Assembly (NCBI GenBank): GCA_947564305.1
Contig: CANOBT010000065.1
Coordinates: forward strand, 1-29,726
Reading direction: 5' to 3'
Length of the DNA stretch: 29,726 nt
DNA from: an uncultured Lachnospiraceae bacterium
GTDB lineage: Bacteria; Bacillota_A; Clostridia; Lachnospirales; Lachnospiraceae
In this document: positions 14,502 to 22,627 of the stretch, in pieces
Layout of the letters: each line of letters opens with the position of its first letter
How positions within the stretch are numbered: position 1 is the stretch's first letter
Notes under the pieces: generated by a model
The model's input: only the letters and a program-made list of their open reading frames with translations
Told to the model about the DNA's origin: nothing
Databases searched by the model: none
Translations under genes and position numbers: made by a program

Positions 14502-15638
14502 TTATAATTGCAGCAATTCCTGGGTTTCTCCGTTTACAGTGAGGGTTCCATCCGCATTTAAAATGACGATGCTGCTGAAACTTTCTCCTCGAAAAGCATC
14601 TTCATAGCAGGTCTTTTCCAGTTTTTCATTCTGAAAAGGCTCGGTTGACAGCAGACGCCAAATCCATTCATAGACAGCTTCCGCCGTATTGACCCGCCAT
14701 TTGACAACCTGTCCGCTTTTTTCCTCGAACCATGCTGCCATATGAATGCATTTTTCTTCTAAAAGGGTGATGGAGAGAGAGGCTGCCTGCTCCAACAGTC
14801 GGTTGAATCTGGCGCTGTCCGTGTCTGTAAGGGGCAGACGAATCCATAGAAGTACAACACAGCCCATAGGAAATCCATGTTCCTTGACCATCAGGTTATC
14901 CTCTTTGGCGCTCAGCTTCCAGTGGATAGAATGGATGGAGTCAGGAGGTCGGTATTCGCGGATTTGATAAATCTCACTGGGGTCGTCTCCGTGTTTTTCT
15001 GTGGAATATTCGTCGGCATCCGCAAGGAATTCCCGTGTGCGCCGTGTGATTTCCAGCGGCATCAATTCAAAAGGCGGCATGATTCCGACAGTTCTATGCT
15101 GCTGCAAAGACAATGTTTTGCAGAAAATCCCAAGCATATCATACAATATCAAGGAGTCCAGCCGATACTCGATTGTACCCGCGTACTGAGATTCCAGCTC
15201 AACTTCCAGTTTTTCTTCTTCCAAAGGTGCAAGCTCGGCAGGCGCATATTTCAAAGATATCCTCTTTTGTTTGTTAGAAACGTGTTTTGCGGCCAATCTC
15301 GTTTGCGCGGCAGAACGATTTTTGCGGAGTGCACGAACAGATTTTTTTGAAAAATGATTTTTCACCTGTGTTCGGATTCGGTATTTGATACTCCAAATCT
15401 TAGAACGATTTTTAAGGACAAGGGTACCTGAAAAACGTTTTCCCCGTTCTGCCATGGCAGGAAATCTTCCGAATTGTATGGAAATATTTCGTCCTGCATT
15501 CCAGAGAAAAAGGAAGGAACAGAAAGGGTAGAAGATTTCCAGAATTAAAAGGCCCGTCCAGATATGCCCGTCATACATAAAAAACAAATAGAGGCTGAAT
15601 AAAACAGCCAGTAAATAGCTGATGATTCGTACTATCAT
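14502..15638 (-). CDS. DUF58-domain protein
   Basis: 378 residues from ATG 15638. Two N-terminal membrane segments (MIVRIISYLLAVLFSLYLFF and the ILEIFYPFCSFLFLW region) precede a beta-rich segment with many Arg/Lys (FSGTLVLKNRSKIWSIKYRIR). The DUF58 signature lies in the C-terminal half (EIYQIREYRPPDSIHSIHWKLSAKEDNLMVKE), followed by a vWA-like fold (CVVLLWIRLPLTD). GGAGG precedes ATG 15638 by about 12 bases; a longer frame from 15713 exists but adds unlikely sequence. DUF58 proteins almost always accompany a MoxR ATPase and often a transglutaminase, as here. The MoxR ATPase is thought to remodel or activate complexes containing such vWA-like partners. The gene follows moxR after about 80 bases. 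Confidence 0.82.
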   Translation of the reverse strand: MIVRIISYLLAVLFSLYLFFMYDGHIWTGLLILEIFYPFCSFLFLWNAGRNISIQFGRFPAMAERGKRFSGTLVLKNRSKIWSIKYRIRTQVKNHFSKKSVRALRKNRSAAQTRLAAKHVSNKQKRISLKYAPAELAPLEEEKLEVELESQYAGTIEYRLDSLILYDMLGIFCKTLSLQQHRTVGIMPPFELMPLEITRRTREFLADADEYSTEKHGDDPSEIYQIREYRPPDSIHSIHWKLSAKEDNLMVKEHGFPMGCVVLLWIRLPLTDTDSARFNRLLEQAASLSITLLEEKCIHMAAWFEEKSGQVVKWRVNTAEAVYEWIWRLLSTEPFQNEKLEKTCYEDAFRGESFSSIVILNADGTLTVNGETQELLQL

Positions 15639-15719
15639 AATTGATAAATTCCTCCATACTAAGGGATGTGGTCCTTGCGGCGCAGCATTTGCACTAAAGA
15701 CACATCGAACCATAGCTTT

Positions 15720-16685
15720 TTATTTCTTAGAAATTGCAGGCGCCGCGGTGTGGTCAAGAATCTGTTGAATCAAATCATCTGCAAGGATATGTCCTACCTT
15801 GGCCTTTGTACTCAATTGAATCCGATGAATAGCAACTGCAGGAAATACAGACTTCACATCGTCCGGAATGACATATTCCCTGCCGCCTAAGTATGCGCTC
15901 GCCTTTGCCATGGCGGTCAGCGCGATGGTTCCGCGTGGGCTTAACCCCAGGGAAATCATTTCTTGCTCGCGGGTAGCCTTTGCAAGCCGGGCAATATAAG
16001 AATAGATGACGTCATGTACATAAATTTCACTTACAAGTTCCTGTGTTTCCAACAGACCATCAGCGGAAAAAACACGTTCTGCCCGTATATCCGCCCGGCC
16101 AAACTGGTTGCGCTTTAAGATATCCACCTCTTCTGTTACGGTGGGGTAGCCCATTTTTACGCAGATCATGAAACGGTCTAACTGAGATTCGGGAAGAAGC
16201 TGCGTCCCGGCCGAACCGGTGGGGTTCTGTGTGGCAATGACAATAAACGGATTTCCGACACTTCGGGTGGTGCCGTCCACGGTCACGTGCCGTTCTTCCA
16301 TGACTTCCAGAAGTGCGGACTGTGTCTTGGGGGATGTTCGATTAATTTCGTCTGCCAGCAGGAGATTACACATAACAGAACCCGGCTGATAGACGAATTG
16401 ACCGGTTTCCTTCTGATAAATAGTAAAGCCGGTCAGATCCGCCGGGAGTACATCGGGAGTGAACTGCACCCGGTTTGCCCGCAGCCCCATGGCATGGGAG
16501 AATGCAAGCGCCATAGTCGTCTTGCCTGTGCCGGGAATGTCTTCCACGAGAATGTGTCCCTTTGCAAGAATTGCCATCATAATCTGCTCAATAATATTTG
16601 TCTTTCCGACCACCGCTTTTTCCACCTGTGAAATGACTGCACGGGGAGTAGCGGTGAAATCTGTATTTTGTCTATAGTCTGCCAT
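15720..16685 (-). CDS. MoxR-family AAA+ ATPase
   Basis: 321 residues. VEKAVVGKTNIIEQI at the start, Walker A DIPGTGKTT (about residues 49-57), the MoxR-specific RVQFTPDVLPADLTGFTIY, Walker B LLLADEINRTSPKTQSALLEVMEE (D112/E113) and sensor 1 VIATQNPTGSAGT are all intact. The C-terminal lid holds LGLSPRGTIALTAMAKASAYL and YVIPDDVKSVFPAVAIHRI, typical of the family. Cytoplasmic chaperone-like ATPase. Start ATG 16685 has AAAGGA upstream and a promoter at 16751-16778. First gene of the three-gene MoxR-DUF58-transglutaminase operon. Confidence 0.93.
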   Translation of the reverse strand: MADYRQNTDFTATPRAVISQVEKAVVGKTNIIEQIMMAILAKGHILVEDIPGTGKTTMALAFSHAMGLRANRVQFTPDVLPADLTGFTIYQKETGQFVYQPGSVMCNLLLADEINRTSPKTQSALLEVMEERHVTVDGTTRSVGNPFIVIATQNPTGSAGTQLLPESQLDRFMICVKMGYPTVTEEVDILKRNQFGRADIRAERVFSADGLLETQELVSEIYVHDVIYSYIARLAKATREQEMISLGLSPRGTIALTAMAKASAYLGGREYVIPDDVKSVFPAVAIHRIQLSTKAKVGHILADDLIQQILDHTAAPAISKK

Positions 16686-16750
16686 AGCTGTGTCCTTTTC
16701 TTATGATACTGGTTGAAGGTCGGTCTTCGGAACCGCTTTTGTTATGTACT

Positions 16751-16778
16751 ATCATACCATAAATAGAAGCTGTGTAAA
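16751..16778 (-). promoter_or_regulatory. Promoter of the MoxR operon
   Basis: On the minus strand TTTACA (16778-16773), 16-base spacer, TATGAT (16756-16751), about 65 bases upstream of the MoxR ATG. Confidence 0.55.
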
Positions 16779-16828
16779 GTATTTCAATATTTTAATTGCC
16801 AAGCAAGACGGGATAGTCTTACTATGTG

Positions 16829-16857
16829 TTGTAAAAGTGATACTTTTGTAATATACT
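16829..16857 (+). promoter_or_regulatory. Promoter of the exonuclease gene with a palindromic spacer
   Basis: TTGTAA (16829-16834), 17-base spacer, TATACT (16852-16857). The spacer contains a perfect inverted repeat AAAAGT-GAT-ACTTTT at 16833-16847, an obvious candidate operator. The remaining gap to the gene (16858-16968) has only a 31-codon open frame without a ribosome binding site. Confidence 0.6.
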
Positions 16858-16968
16858 AAAATAAAAGAATGGTGACCATTATGCCAACAATGACGAAACC
16901 TGTCAAATCTGCCAGTTTCAATATGCGTATTGCACCAGAAAAAACACCGACCAGGAGAAGATAGAAAA

Positions 16969-17706
16969 ATGCTTGAAGATAAACGGGGAAGAAGACTCGA
17001 TAAATACGTAACGGATTATGTTGTTTTTGATTTGGAAACAACAGGAACAAATTGTATCAATGATGCGGTTATTGAAATTTCTGCTGTGAAAGTGCAGAAA
17101 GGCAAGGTGGTGGACGAGTTTTCGACATTGGTCAACCCGCAAATACCGATTCCATTTTATGCGACAAAGGTCAATCATATTGATGACAGTATGGTTGAAG
17201 ACGCACCGTTGTTTGAGACGGCGCTTGCGGATTTTGATGCGTTTGTCGGTGATATGATTCTGGTAGGACATAATATCCAGACATTTGATATGAAATTTAT
17301 CTGGCGGGATGCGGAGAGATACTGGGGAAAAACGATTTCTAATGATTATATTGATACGCTGCCGCTGGCAAGGCTGTGTTTGCCGCAGTTGTCGAATCAT
17401 AACCTGCATGACGGAGTCCGCGGTTCGAAAGACACCAGACGCGGGAGACCCTCCGGATACAGGCTGGTGGATTTGGCGTCTTATTATCATATCACTACAG
17501 ACGGAGCGCACCGGGCGCTTGCGGACTGCCGTATGAATCAGAAAGTTTTTGAGAAACTAGGAGGTGAACTGGCTTCGCCGGAGGTCAGGAAAAATATGAA
17601 AATGTGTCCCAAGTGCGGACAGATTTTGAAAAGGCGCAGCGGGAAGTATGGCGAGTTTTGGGGATGCAGTGGTTATCCAACGTGCCGGTATACGGAAAAT
17701 GTATGA
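16969..17706 (+). CDS. DnaQ-like 3'-5' exonuclease with C-terminal zinc finger
   Basis: 245 residues. The exonuclease core carries the DEDDh residues: D21 and E23 in VVFDLETTG, D107 in VGHNIQTFDMKF, H181 and D186 in GAHRALADC. The tail holds a topoisomerase-IA-type C4 zinc finger (C213, C216, C233, C239: CPKCGQIL ... WGCSGYPTC), which probably binds single-stranded nucleic acid. This fusion differs from the polymerase III proofreading subunit and suggests a repair or nucleic-acid-processing enzyme. ATG 16969 is used (AGGAG about 11 bases upstream); longer frames from TTG 16930 lack support. The gene has its own promoter and precedes the AmmeMemoRadiSam genes by about 95 bases. Confidence 0.87.
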   Translation: MLEDKRGRRLDKYVTDYVVFDLETTGTNCINDAVIEISAVKVQKGKVVDEFSTLVNPQIPIPFYATKVNHIDDSMVEDAPLFETALADFDAFVGDMILVGHNIQTFDMKFIWRDAERYWGKTISNDYIDTLPLARLCLPQLSNHNLHDGVRGSKDTRRGRPSGYRLVDLASYYHITTDGAHRALADCRMNQKVFEKLGGELASPEVRKNMKMCPKCGQILKRRSGKYGEFWGCSGYPTCRYTENV

Positions 17707-17800
17707 GCAGGCAGTGTAAAGTATCGTATGAAAAAAGATGCGGGCAAGGAGACATGAATCTGTAAAGCAGATTGTTTTACAAAAACAGGGAGGAATACAG

Positions 17801-19183
17801 ATGATTTCAGGAGCATTTATGGTCCCTCATCCCCCATTGATCGTACCGGAGATCGGAAGGGGAGAGGAAAGGAAGATTCAGAATACGATTGATGCATACC
17901 ATGAAGTGGGGCGAAGGATTGCCAATCTCAAGCCGGAAACTATCGTCCTTTTGTCACCCCATCAAGTGATGTATGCAGATTATTTTCATATATCACCTGG
18001 GGAAAGAGCCAAGGGAGATTTCAGCCAATTCAGAGCCGGCCAGGTAAAGATTGAGGCGGATTATGATACGGAGTTTGTGGAAAACCTGTGTAAGCTTGCA
18101 GAAGCCGGGGATATTCCGGCAGGGATTGCCGGGGAACGAGATCGGCGTCTGGACCATGGTACGATGGTTCCGCTGTATTTTGTCAATCAGTATTGGAAAG
18201 ACTATAAATTGGTAAGAGTCGGTCTATCGGGGCTTCCTCTTACGACGCATTACGAGCTGGGACAGCGCATACGGGAGACAGCGGAGGTTTTGGGGCGGAA
18301 TGTTGTTCTGATTGCAAGTGGAGATTTATCCCACCGGCTGAAAGCAGACGGCCCTTACGGATATCAGAAGGAAGGGCCGGAGTATGACAGCCGTATCATG
18401 CAGGTCATGGAAAGCGGCTATTTCGAAGAATTACTGGAGTTCTCCGAAGACTTCTGTGAAAAAGCCGGGGAATGCGGGCACCGTTCTTTCACCATTATGG
18501 CCGGAGCTTTGGACAGGATAGGGGTGGAAGCACAGCGTTTATCTTACGAGGGACCATTCGGCGTGGGATATGGTATCTGTATGTACAGCATTCGAGGAAG
18601 AGATTTGCAGAGAAATTTCAAAGAGCAGTATGAGGAAAAAGAGAGGAATCGGATTTTGGAGCGGAGAAAGCAGGAAGATTCCTACGTACAGTTGGCTCGC
18701 AGTACGATAGAGGAGTATGTACGGGCAGGAAGGAAGATAAAAGTACCGGAGGGACTTCCGCGGGAAATGCAGGACCGCCGGGCTGGTGTTTTTGTCTCTA
18801 TTAAAAAAGAAGGAAGACTTCGAGGCTGTATTGGTACGATTCAGGCGGTGAGAAAATCCATAGCAGATGAAATTATAGAAAATGCAGTCAGTGCGGCTGT
18901 CAGAGATCCCAGGTTTTCTCCTATTGAGCCGGAGGAGCTGGATAAACTTGTCATCAGTGTGGATGTGCTTGGAGACACGGAAAAGATTGATTCGCCTGAC
19001 ATGCTGGATGTGAAGCGGTATGGCGTGGTGGTGACAAAGGGATATAAGCGCGGTTTACTGCTTCCCAATCTGGAGGGCGTCGATACGGTGGAGGAGCAGA
19101 TTGCCATTGCTAAGCAGAAGGCAGGAATCGGAGAATATGAGGAAGCGGAATTAGAAAGATTCGAGGTAGTGCGGCATTATTGA
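17801..19183 (+). CDS. AmmeMemoRadiSam protein B/A fusion (MEMO + AMMECR1)
   Basis: 460 residues, two domains. The N-terminal half is a LigB/MEMO-type dioxygenase-like fold (residues ~1-265) with ISGAFMVPHPPLIVPEIG, the metal-site-like SPHQVMYADYF and RRLDHGTMVPL, and VLIASGDLSHRL. The C-terminal half (~280-460) is AMMECR1, with the invariant GRLRGCIGTIQ (C343) and AAVRDPRFSPI. The reaction is not known; together with the radical SAM enzyme encoded next, it makes up the conserved AmmeMemoRadiSam system, here with A and B in one chain. ATG 17801 is chosen because GGGAGG lies seven bases upstream; a longer frame from 17738 lacks a site. The stop is followed after about 70 bases by the radical SAM gene. 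Confidence 0.9.
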   Translation: MISGAFMVPHPPLIVPEIGRGEERKIQNTIDAYHEVGRRIANLKPETIVLLSPHQVMYADYFHISPGERAKGDFSQFRAGQVKIEADYDTEFVENLCKLAEAGDIPAGIAGERDRRLDHGTMVPLYFVNQYWKDYKLVRVGLSGLPLTTHYELGQRIRETAEVLGRNVVLIASGDLSHRLKADGPYGYQKEGPEYDSRIMQVMESGYFEELLEFSEDFCEKAGECGHRSFTIMAGALDRIGVEAQRLSYEGPFGVGYGICMYSIRGRDLQRNFKEQYEEKERNRILERRKQEDSYVQLARSTIEEYVRAGRKIKVPEGLPREMQDRRAGVFVSIKKEGRLRGCIGTIQAVRKSIADEIIENAVSAAVRDPRFSPIEPEELDKLVISVDVLGDTEKIDSPDMLDVKRYGVVVTKGYKRGLLLPNLEGVDTVEEQIAIAKQKAGIGEYEEAELERFEVVRHY

Positions 19184-19251
19184 GAAGTTAAATTGGGACA
19201 AAATGATTTTGCGTGAGAATATCTTTATGTAGGAAGGAAGCGTGCTTGGAT

Positions 19252-20079
19252 ATGAAAGCAGAGTGTCAGGTCTGTTTCCATCATTGCAGTTTGGAACCTG
19301 GACAGAGTGGAATCTGCAGAGCCAGGAGAAATGAAGGGGGAAGGATTATCTGTGAAAACTACGGACAGATTACATCCCTGGCATTAGACCCTATTGAAAA
19401 GAAACCTTTAAAAATGTTTCGTCCGGGCAGTATGATTTTGTCTGTGGGAAGTTATGGCTGCAATCTGCGATGTTCTTTTTGCCAAAACCATGAGATTTCC
19501 ATGGAGGGGTCCGAAAAAGTAGAAAAATTTTTCGTTTCACCAGAGGCATTGGCGGGGAAGGCGCAGGAATTGGAAGAAATGGGAAATATCGGTGTGGCAT
19601 TTACCTATAATGAGCCGTTGGTGGGCTGGGAATACGTGCGGGATACCGCAAAAATGGTCAAGGAAGCCGGTATGGATAATGTGTTAGTGACCAATGGCAG
19701 CGCGTCTATCGAAGTATTGGAAGAATTGATGACATATATAGATGCTATGAATATTGATCTGAAAGCATTTCGGGAGGAAACCTACCGAAAGCTTGGGGGA
19801 GACTTGGAGACAGTAAAGGAGTTTATCACTCGTGCGGCAGCAGATTGCCATGTGGAGCTGACCACCCTGATTGTGCCGGGGGAAAATGACGATGCGGCGG
19901 AGATGGAGGAAGAGGCGAAATGGATTGCCTCCCTGGGAAAGAATATTCCGCTCCATGTGACCCGTTTTTTTCCACGGTATCATATGAAGGACAGGGATGC
20001 AACGGAGGTCAGGAGGGTATATCGGCTTGCCCAGACGGCCGGAAAGTATCTGGAAAATGTGTTTGTGGGGAACTGTTAA
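19252..20079 (+). CDS. AmmeMemoRadiSam system radical SAM enzyme
   Basis: 275 residues from ATG 19252 (TTG 19246 is equally possible, with AGGAAGGAAG at 19231-19240). An N-terminal cysteine cluster (C5, C8, C12, C20) precedes SLALDPIEKKPLKMF and the radical SAM motif CNLRCSFC (C70, C74, C77), which binds a 4Fe-4S cluster and S-adenosylmethionine. Later FTYNEPLVGWEYV, MDNVLVTNGSAS, NIDLKAFREETYRKLGG and LHVTRFFPRYHM follow the PflA-like core of this family. Its product is unknown; PflA-type glycyl radical activation is suggested by fold only. It is paired with the upstream MEMO/AMMECR1 fusion, presumably on the same mRNA. Confidence 0.92.
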   Translation: MKAECQVCFHHCSLEPGQSGICRARRNEGGRIICENYGQITSLALDPIEKKPLKMFRPGSMILSVGSYGCNLRCSFCQNHEISMEGSEKVEKFFVSPEALAGKAQELEEMGNIGVAFTYNEPLVGWEYVRDTAKMVKEAGMDNVLVTNGSASIEVLEELMTYIDAMNIDLKAFREETYRKLGGDLETVKEFITRAAADCHVELTTLIVPGENDDAAEMEEEAKWIASLGKNIPLHVTRFFPRYHMKDRDATEVRRVYRLAQTAGKYLENVFVGNC

Positions 20080-20118
20080 TTGTTATAGCGCTATTGATTT
20101 CACAATACTTTTGCTATC

Positions 20119-20156
20119 TCGACAATAGAAAGGGCTTATGGTAAAATTATTTTACC
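20119..20156 (+). promoter_or_regulatory. Promoter with overlapping perfect palindromic operator (reductase operon)
   Basis: TCGACA (20119-20124), 17-base spacer, extended TGG-TAAAAT -10 (20142-20147). A perfect palindrome, GGTAAAAT and ATTTTACC around a central T (20140-20156), covers the -10, a classic repressor position. A 10-bp palindrome ATAGCGCTAT lies further upstream at 20085-20094. Confidence 0.6.
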
Positions 20157-20202
20157 GAAAGAGATACCAAAAGGGAATAACCTGAAAGGGAGAAGGAGAA
20201 TA

Positions 20203-20322
20203 ATGGAGATTATGACTGATAGACAATATGACGGAATTTTACAGATGATTGGAATGATTCTTGACGGATGTAAAGATATTGAAGAAGCCAAGAAAAAGAT
20301 TGCGGAGCTTCGGAAAGACTAA
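20203..20322 (+). CDS. 39-residue protein upstream of the reductase
   Basis: Begins MEIMTDRQYDGILQM and ends KKKIAELRKD, 39 residues, predicted to be two amphipathic helices around DGCKDIEEA. AAGGAG (20193-20198) is 4 bases from ATG 20203; a second ATG at 20212 is possible. It lies behind the palindromic promoter and 49 bases before the reductase start, so both are probably on one mRNA. One Cys, no membrane segment. I know no function. It could assist the reductase or be a regulatory small ORF. Confidence 0.6.
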   Translation: MEIMTDRQYDGILQMIGMILDGCKDIEEAKKKIAELRKD

Positions 20323-20371
20323 AAGGAAAAAGATGAATAAATAGAATGTTATCATAATGAGGAGGATTAAA

Positions 20372-21907
20372 ATGGAGCAGTTGTTGCAGGAATTTAAGGA
20401 GGACCTTGCAAAATTTCGGGAGATGACGAAAAAATTTTATGCAGGTGAGGTCAGTCAGAAGGATTATAAAGGATTTTCCGGCGGCTTCGGAAGTTATGCA
20501 CAGCGGGGTGGCAAGGCGAGCATGCTCAGGCTTCGTATGCCGGGCGGAAGGCTGACAAAGGAAAAGCTGAAATTTGTGGCAGATGCAATCGATGAGTATC
20601 AGGTGAAAAAAGTGCATTTTACAACGTGTCAGACGATACAGTTCCATGATCTGAGCGAAAAAGATGTGTGTGATATTATGGAAAAGGCATTTGACGTGGG
20701 AATCATCACAAGAGGCGGGGGAGGGGACTTCCCAAGAAATGTGATGGCTTCGCCGCTTTCCGGTGTGGAGCAGGGAGAATATTTTGATGTGACGCCTTAT
20801 GTGGAGGCCGTATCCGATTATCTGTTGGGGATGATTAAAGCAGTAAAGATGCCTCGAAAATTGAAAGTAGGATTTTCCAATTCCCCGGCAAATGAGACGC
20901 ATGTTACGTTTCGTGATTTGGGATTTGCAGCGAGACCGGACGGTACATTTGACGTGTACAGCGCAGGCGGTTTGGGAAGAAACCCGAAGATGGGTGTGCA
21001 GGTGGGAGAACATGTGCAGCCCTCAGATGTGTTGTATTATGTAAAGGCTATGATTGAGACATTTCTTGCACACGGCAATTACGAAAACCGCGGAAAGGCA
21101 AGGACACGCTACATGCAGGAATCATTGGGGACAGACGGTTACAAGGCAGCTTTCCTGGAAATGTTGGAAAAGGTAAAGGGAGAGGACCTAAGCATTGCGG
21201 TACAGGAATATCGGGTAAAGAAACAGGGAGACGGAACTAGGGTTTCTGGAAATCGTATCATTGCACAAAAGCAGAACGGACTCTATGCGGTAAGCTATCA
21301 TCCTGTCGGCGGCGTGCCGGAGCCAGGAAAATTTGCGGAAATTTATGCTGCAATCGAACACATGGAGGATGCAGAAGTACGGATCGGACCGGATGAAACC
21401 ATATATATTATTAATCTGAGCGGTGAAGAGGCGGAAAAAGTTTTAGCAGTGACGATTGACAGCGCACAGAATCTATTTGAGACTTCGGTGGCATGTATCG
21501 GAAGTGAAATCTGCCAGATTGGGCTTCGCAATTCCCAGGGTGTGCTGTCAGATATTATTTCAGAGGTGAAAAAATATGATTTTGCAGATGGTGTGCTGCC
21601 TCAGATTCATATTTCCGGCTGTACGTCATCCTGTTCAGCACATCAGATTGGGACGCTGGGCTTTCATGGAGGAGTGAAGCGGGTGAATGATGTGACGGAG
21701 CCTGCATTTGCTTTCCATGTAAATGGCGCTGCTGCAGAGGGCGAAGAGCGTTTTGGAGAGGAATGGGGAATGATACTTCAAAAAGATATGCCTGCATTTT
21801 TTGTGGATTTGGGACAGGCTGTTGCGTCCGAGAATACTACTTTTGAAAAATGGTTTGCAAAAGAACCGGGGAAACTGCGGGCCGTTGCGGAGAAATATCT
21901 GCATTAA
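20372..21907 (+). CDS. Siroheme nitrite/sulfite reductase-like protein
   Basis: 511 residues. Two ferredoxin-like halves (FSGGFGSYAQRGGKASMLRLRMPGG near the N terminus; RVSGNRIIAQKQNGLYAVSYHPVGG in the middle) and the siroheme/4Fe-4S cysteines: CIGSEIC (C375, C381) and CTSSC (C417, C421), the CX5C...CX3C pattern of the family. Basic residues for siroheme and anion binding occur in RGGGGDFPRNVMASPLSG. Catalyses six-electron reduction of sulfite or nitrite; which one cannot be told by sequence reading. ATG 20372 follows AGGAGG (20360-20365); the longer frame from 20357 contains that site. Placed after a 39-residue ORF under a tightly operator-controlled promoter. A bidirectional terminator follows. 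Confidence 0.88.
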   Translation: MEQLLQEFKEDLAKFREMTKKFYAGEVSQKDYKGFSGGFGSYAQRGGKASMLRLRMPGGRLTKEKLKFVADAIDEYQVKKVHFTTCQTIQFHDLSEKDVCDIMEKAFDVGIITRGGGGDFPRNVMASPLSGVEQGEYFDVTPYVEAVSDYLLGMIKAVKMPRKLKVGFSNSPANETHVTFRDLGFAARPDGTFDVYSAGGLGRNPKMGVQVGEHVQPSDVLYYVKAMIETFLAHGNYENRGKARTRYMQESLGTDGYKAAFLEMLEKVKGEDLSIAVQEYRVKKQGDGTRVSGNRIIAQKQNGLYAVSYHPVGGVPEPGKFAEIYAAIEHMEDAEVRIGPDETIYIINLSGEEAEKVLAVTIDSAQNLFETSVACIGSEICQIGLRNSQGVLSDIISEVKKYDFADGVLPQIHISGCTSSCSAHQIGTLGFHGGVKRVNDVTEPAFAFHVNGAAAEGEERFGEEWGMILQKDMPAFFVDLGQAVASENTTFEKWFAKEPGKLRAVAEKYLH

Positions 21908-21929
21908 GGACTTGTTACAAAGGTAAATG

Positions 21930-21976
21930 AAAAAGCGTCCTGCATGGAAATGGTTTCACATCCAGGACGCTTTTTT
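21930..21976. terminator. Bidirectional terminator between reductase and ferritin genes
   Basis: AAAAAGCGTCCTG (21930-21942) pairs perfectly with CAGGACGCTTTTT (21963-21975), followed by another T. A/T tracts on both sides serve the convergent genes. Confidence 0.88.
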
Positions 21977-22004
21977 ATTGGATTTATCATTACAGCATCA
22001 GAGC

Positions 22005-22517
22005 TTACAGTACCAGCGACGGTGCGGAATATACACGCGCTCCCAGTTCATTATCAAGCATATACAGGCTCTTGGGGTCGTCTCCGAACAGTTCATATTT
22101 CTTAACAAGACCCTCCGCATTCGTTTCCTCCTCACCCTGTTCTTTTACAAACCAGTCAAGGAACTGCATGGTACGGAAATCTTTTACAGAAAATGCAGCG
22201 TCATAGATGGCATGGATCAGGCCGGTTACAAACCGCTCATGCTTCAGACCAACCACCAGAACAGACTTGTGGCTTGTGATTTCCGCCGTTGGTTTGTTAA
22301 TCGTTTTCAAAACGGCTTTGATACCATTATTTTGCAGATATTGTAAAATCAGCATGGCATGGTCGCGCTCTTCCTGGGCCTGGATTTTGTACCAGTTGCC
22401 GAACCCGTCCAGCCCTTCATCATAGAAATAGTTTGAAAAATCCAGATACAGATATGCGGAATATAATTCTTTGTTAATCTGGTCGTTTAATAATTCGATT
22501 ACTTTTTGGTCTAACAT
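22005..22517 (-). CDS. Ferritin
   Basis: 170 residues of the non-heme bacterial ferritin family: MLDQKVIELLNDQINKELYSAYLYLDFSNYF, then GFGNWYKIQAQEERDHAM with the ferroxidase ligands E17, E50 and H53, and later KHERF with E93 and EQGEEE. Stores iron as ferric oxide in a 24-mer shell. ATG 22517 is used: AAGGAG lies at 22533-22528, ten bases upstream, inside a longer GTG-started frame. It has its own near-consensus promoter; no Fur-type box is obvious to the eye. Confidence 0.95.
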   Translation of the reverse strand: MLDQKVIELLNDQINKELYSAYLYLDFSNYFYDEGLDGFGNWYKIQAQEERDHAMLILQYLQNNGIKAVLKTINKPTAEITSHKSVLVVGLKHERFVTGLIHAIYDAAFSVKDFRTMQFLDWFVKEQGEEETNAEGLVKKYELFGDDPKSLYMLDNELGARVYSAPSLVL

Positions 22518-22552
22518 TTTGGTATTCTCCTTTTTCACTTTATCCGTACCAT

Positions 22553-22581
22553 ATTATACACGCCTGATTTTATTCTGTAAA
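22553..22581 (-). promoter_or_regulatory. Ferritin promoter
   Basis: On the minus strand TTTACA (22581-22576), 17-base spacer, TATAAT (22558-22553), 35 bases upstream of the ferritin ATG. One of the closest matches to consensus in the window. Confidence 0.75.
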
Positions 22582-22627
22582 CCGATTTTAAAACAGATTT
22601 TTGCAGGTGGTTGTTTTTATCAATTCT

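Noticed and set aside
16856..17050. Hydrophobic minus-strand frame (LLLVGVFSGAIRILKLADLTG) near the exonuclease start
   Set aside because: It looks like a membrane segment, but its upstream half is the antisense of the exonuclease gene and no start signal fits. At most a remnant; not supportable.
20210..21013. Long antisense open frame (267 codons) opposite the reductase gene
   Set aside because: It runs opposite a clearly conserved coding sequence, its product is Cys/His-rich without any family pattern, and it has no ribosome binding site.
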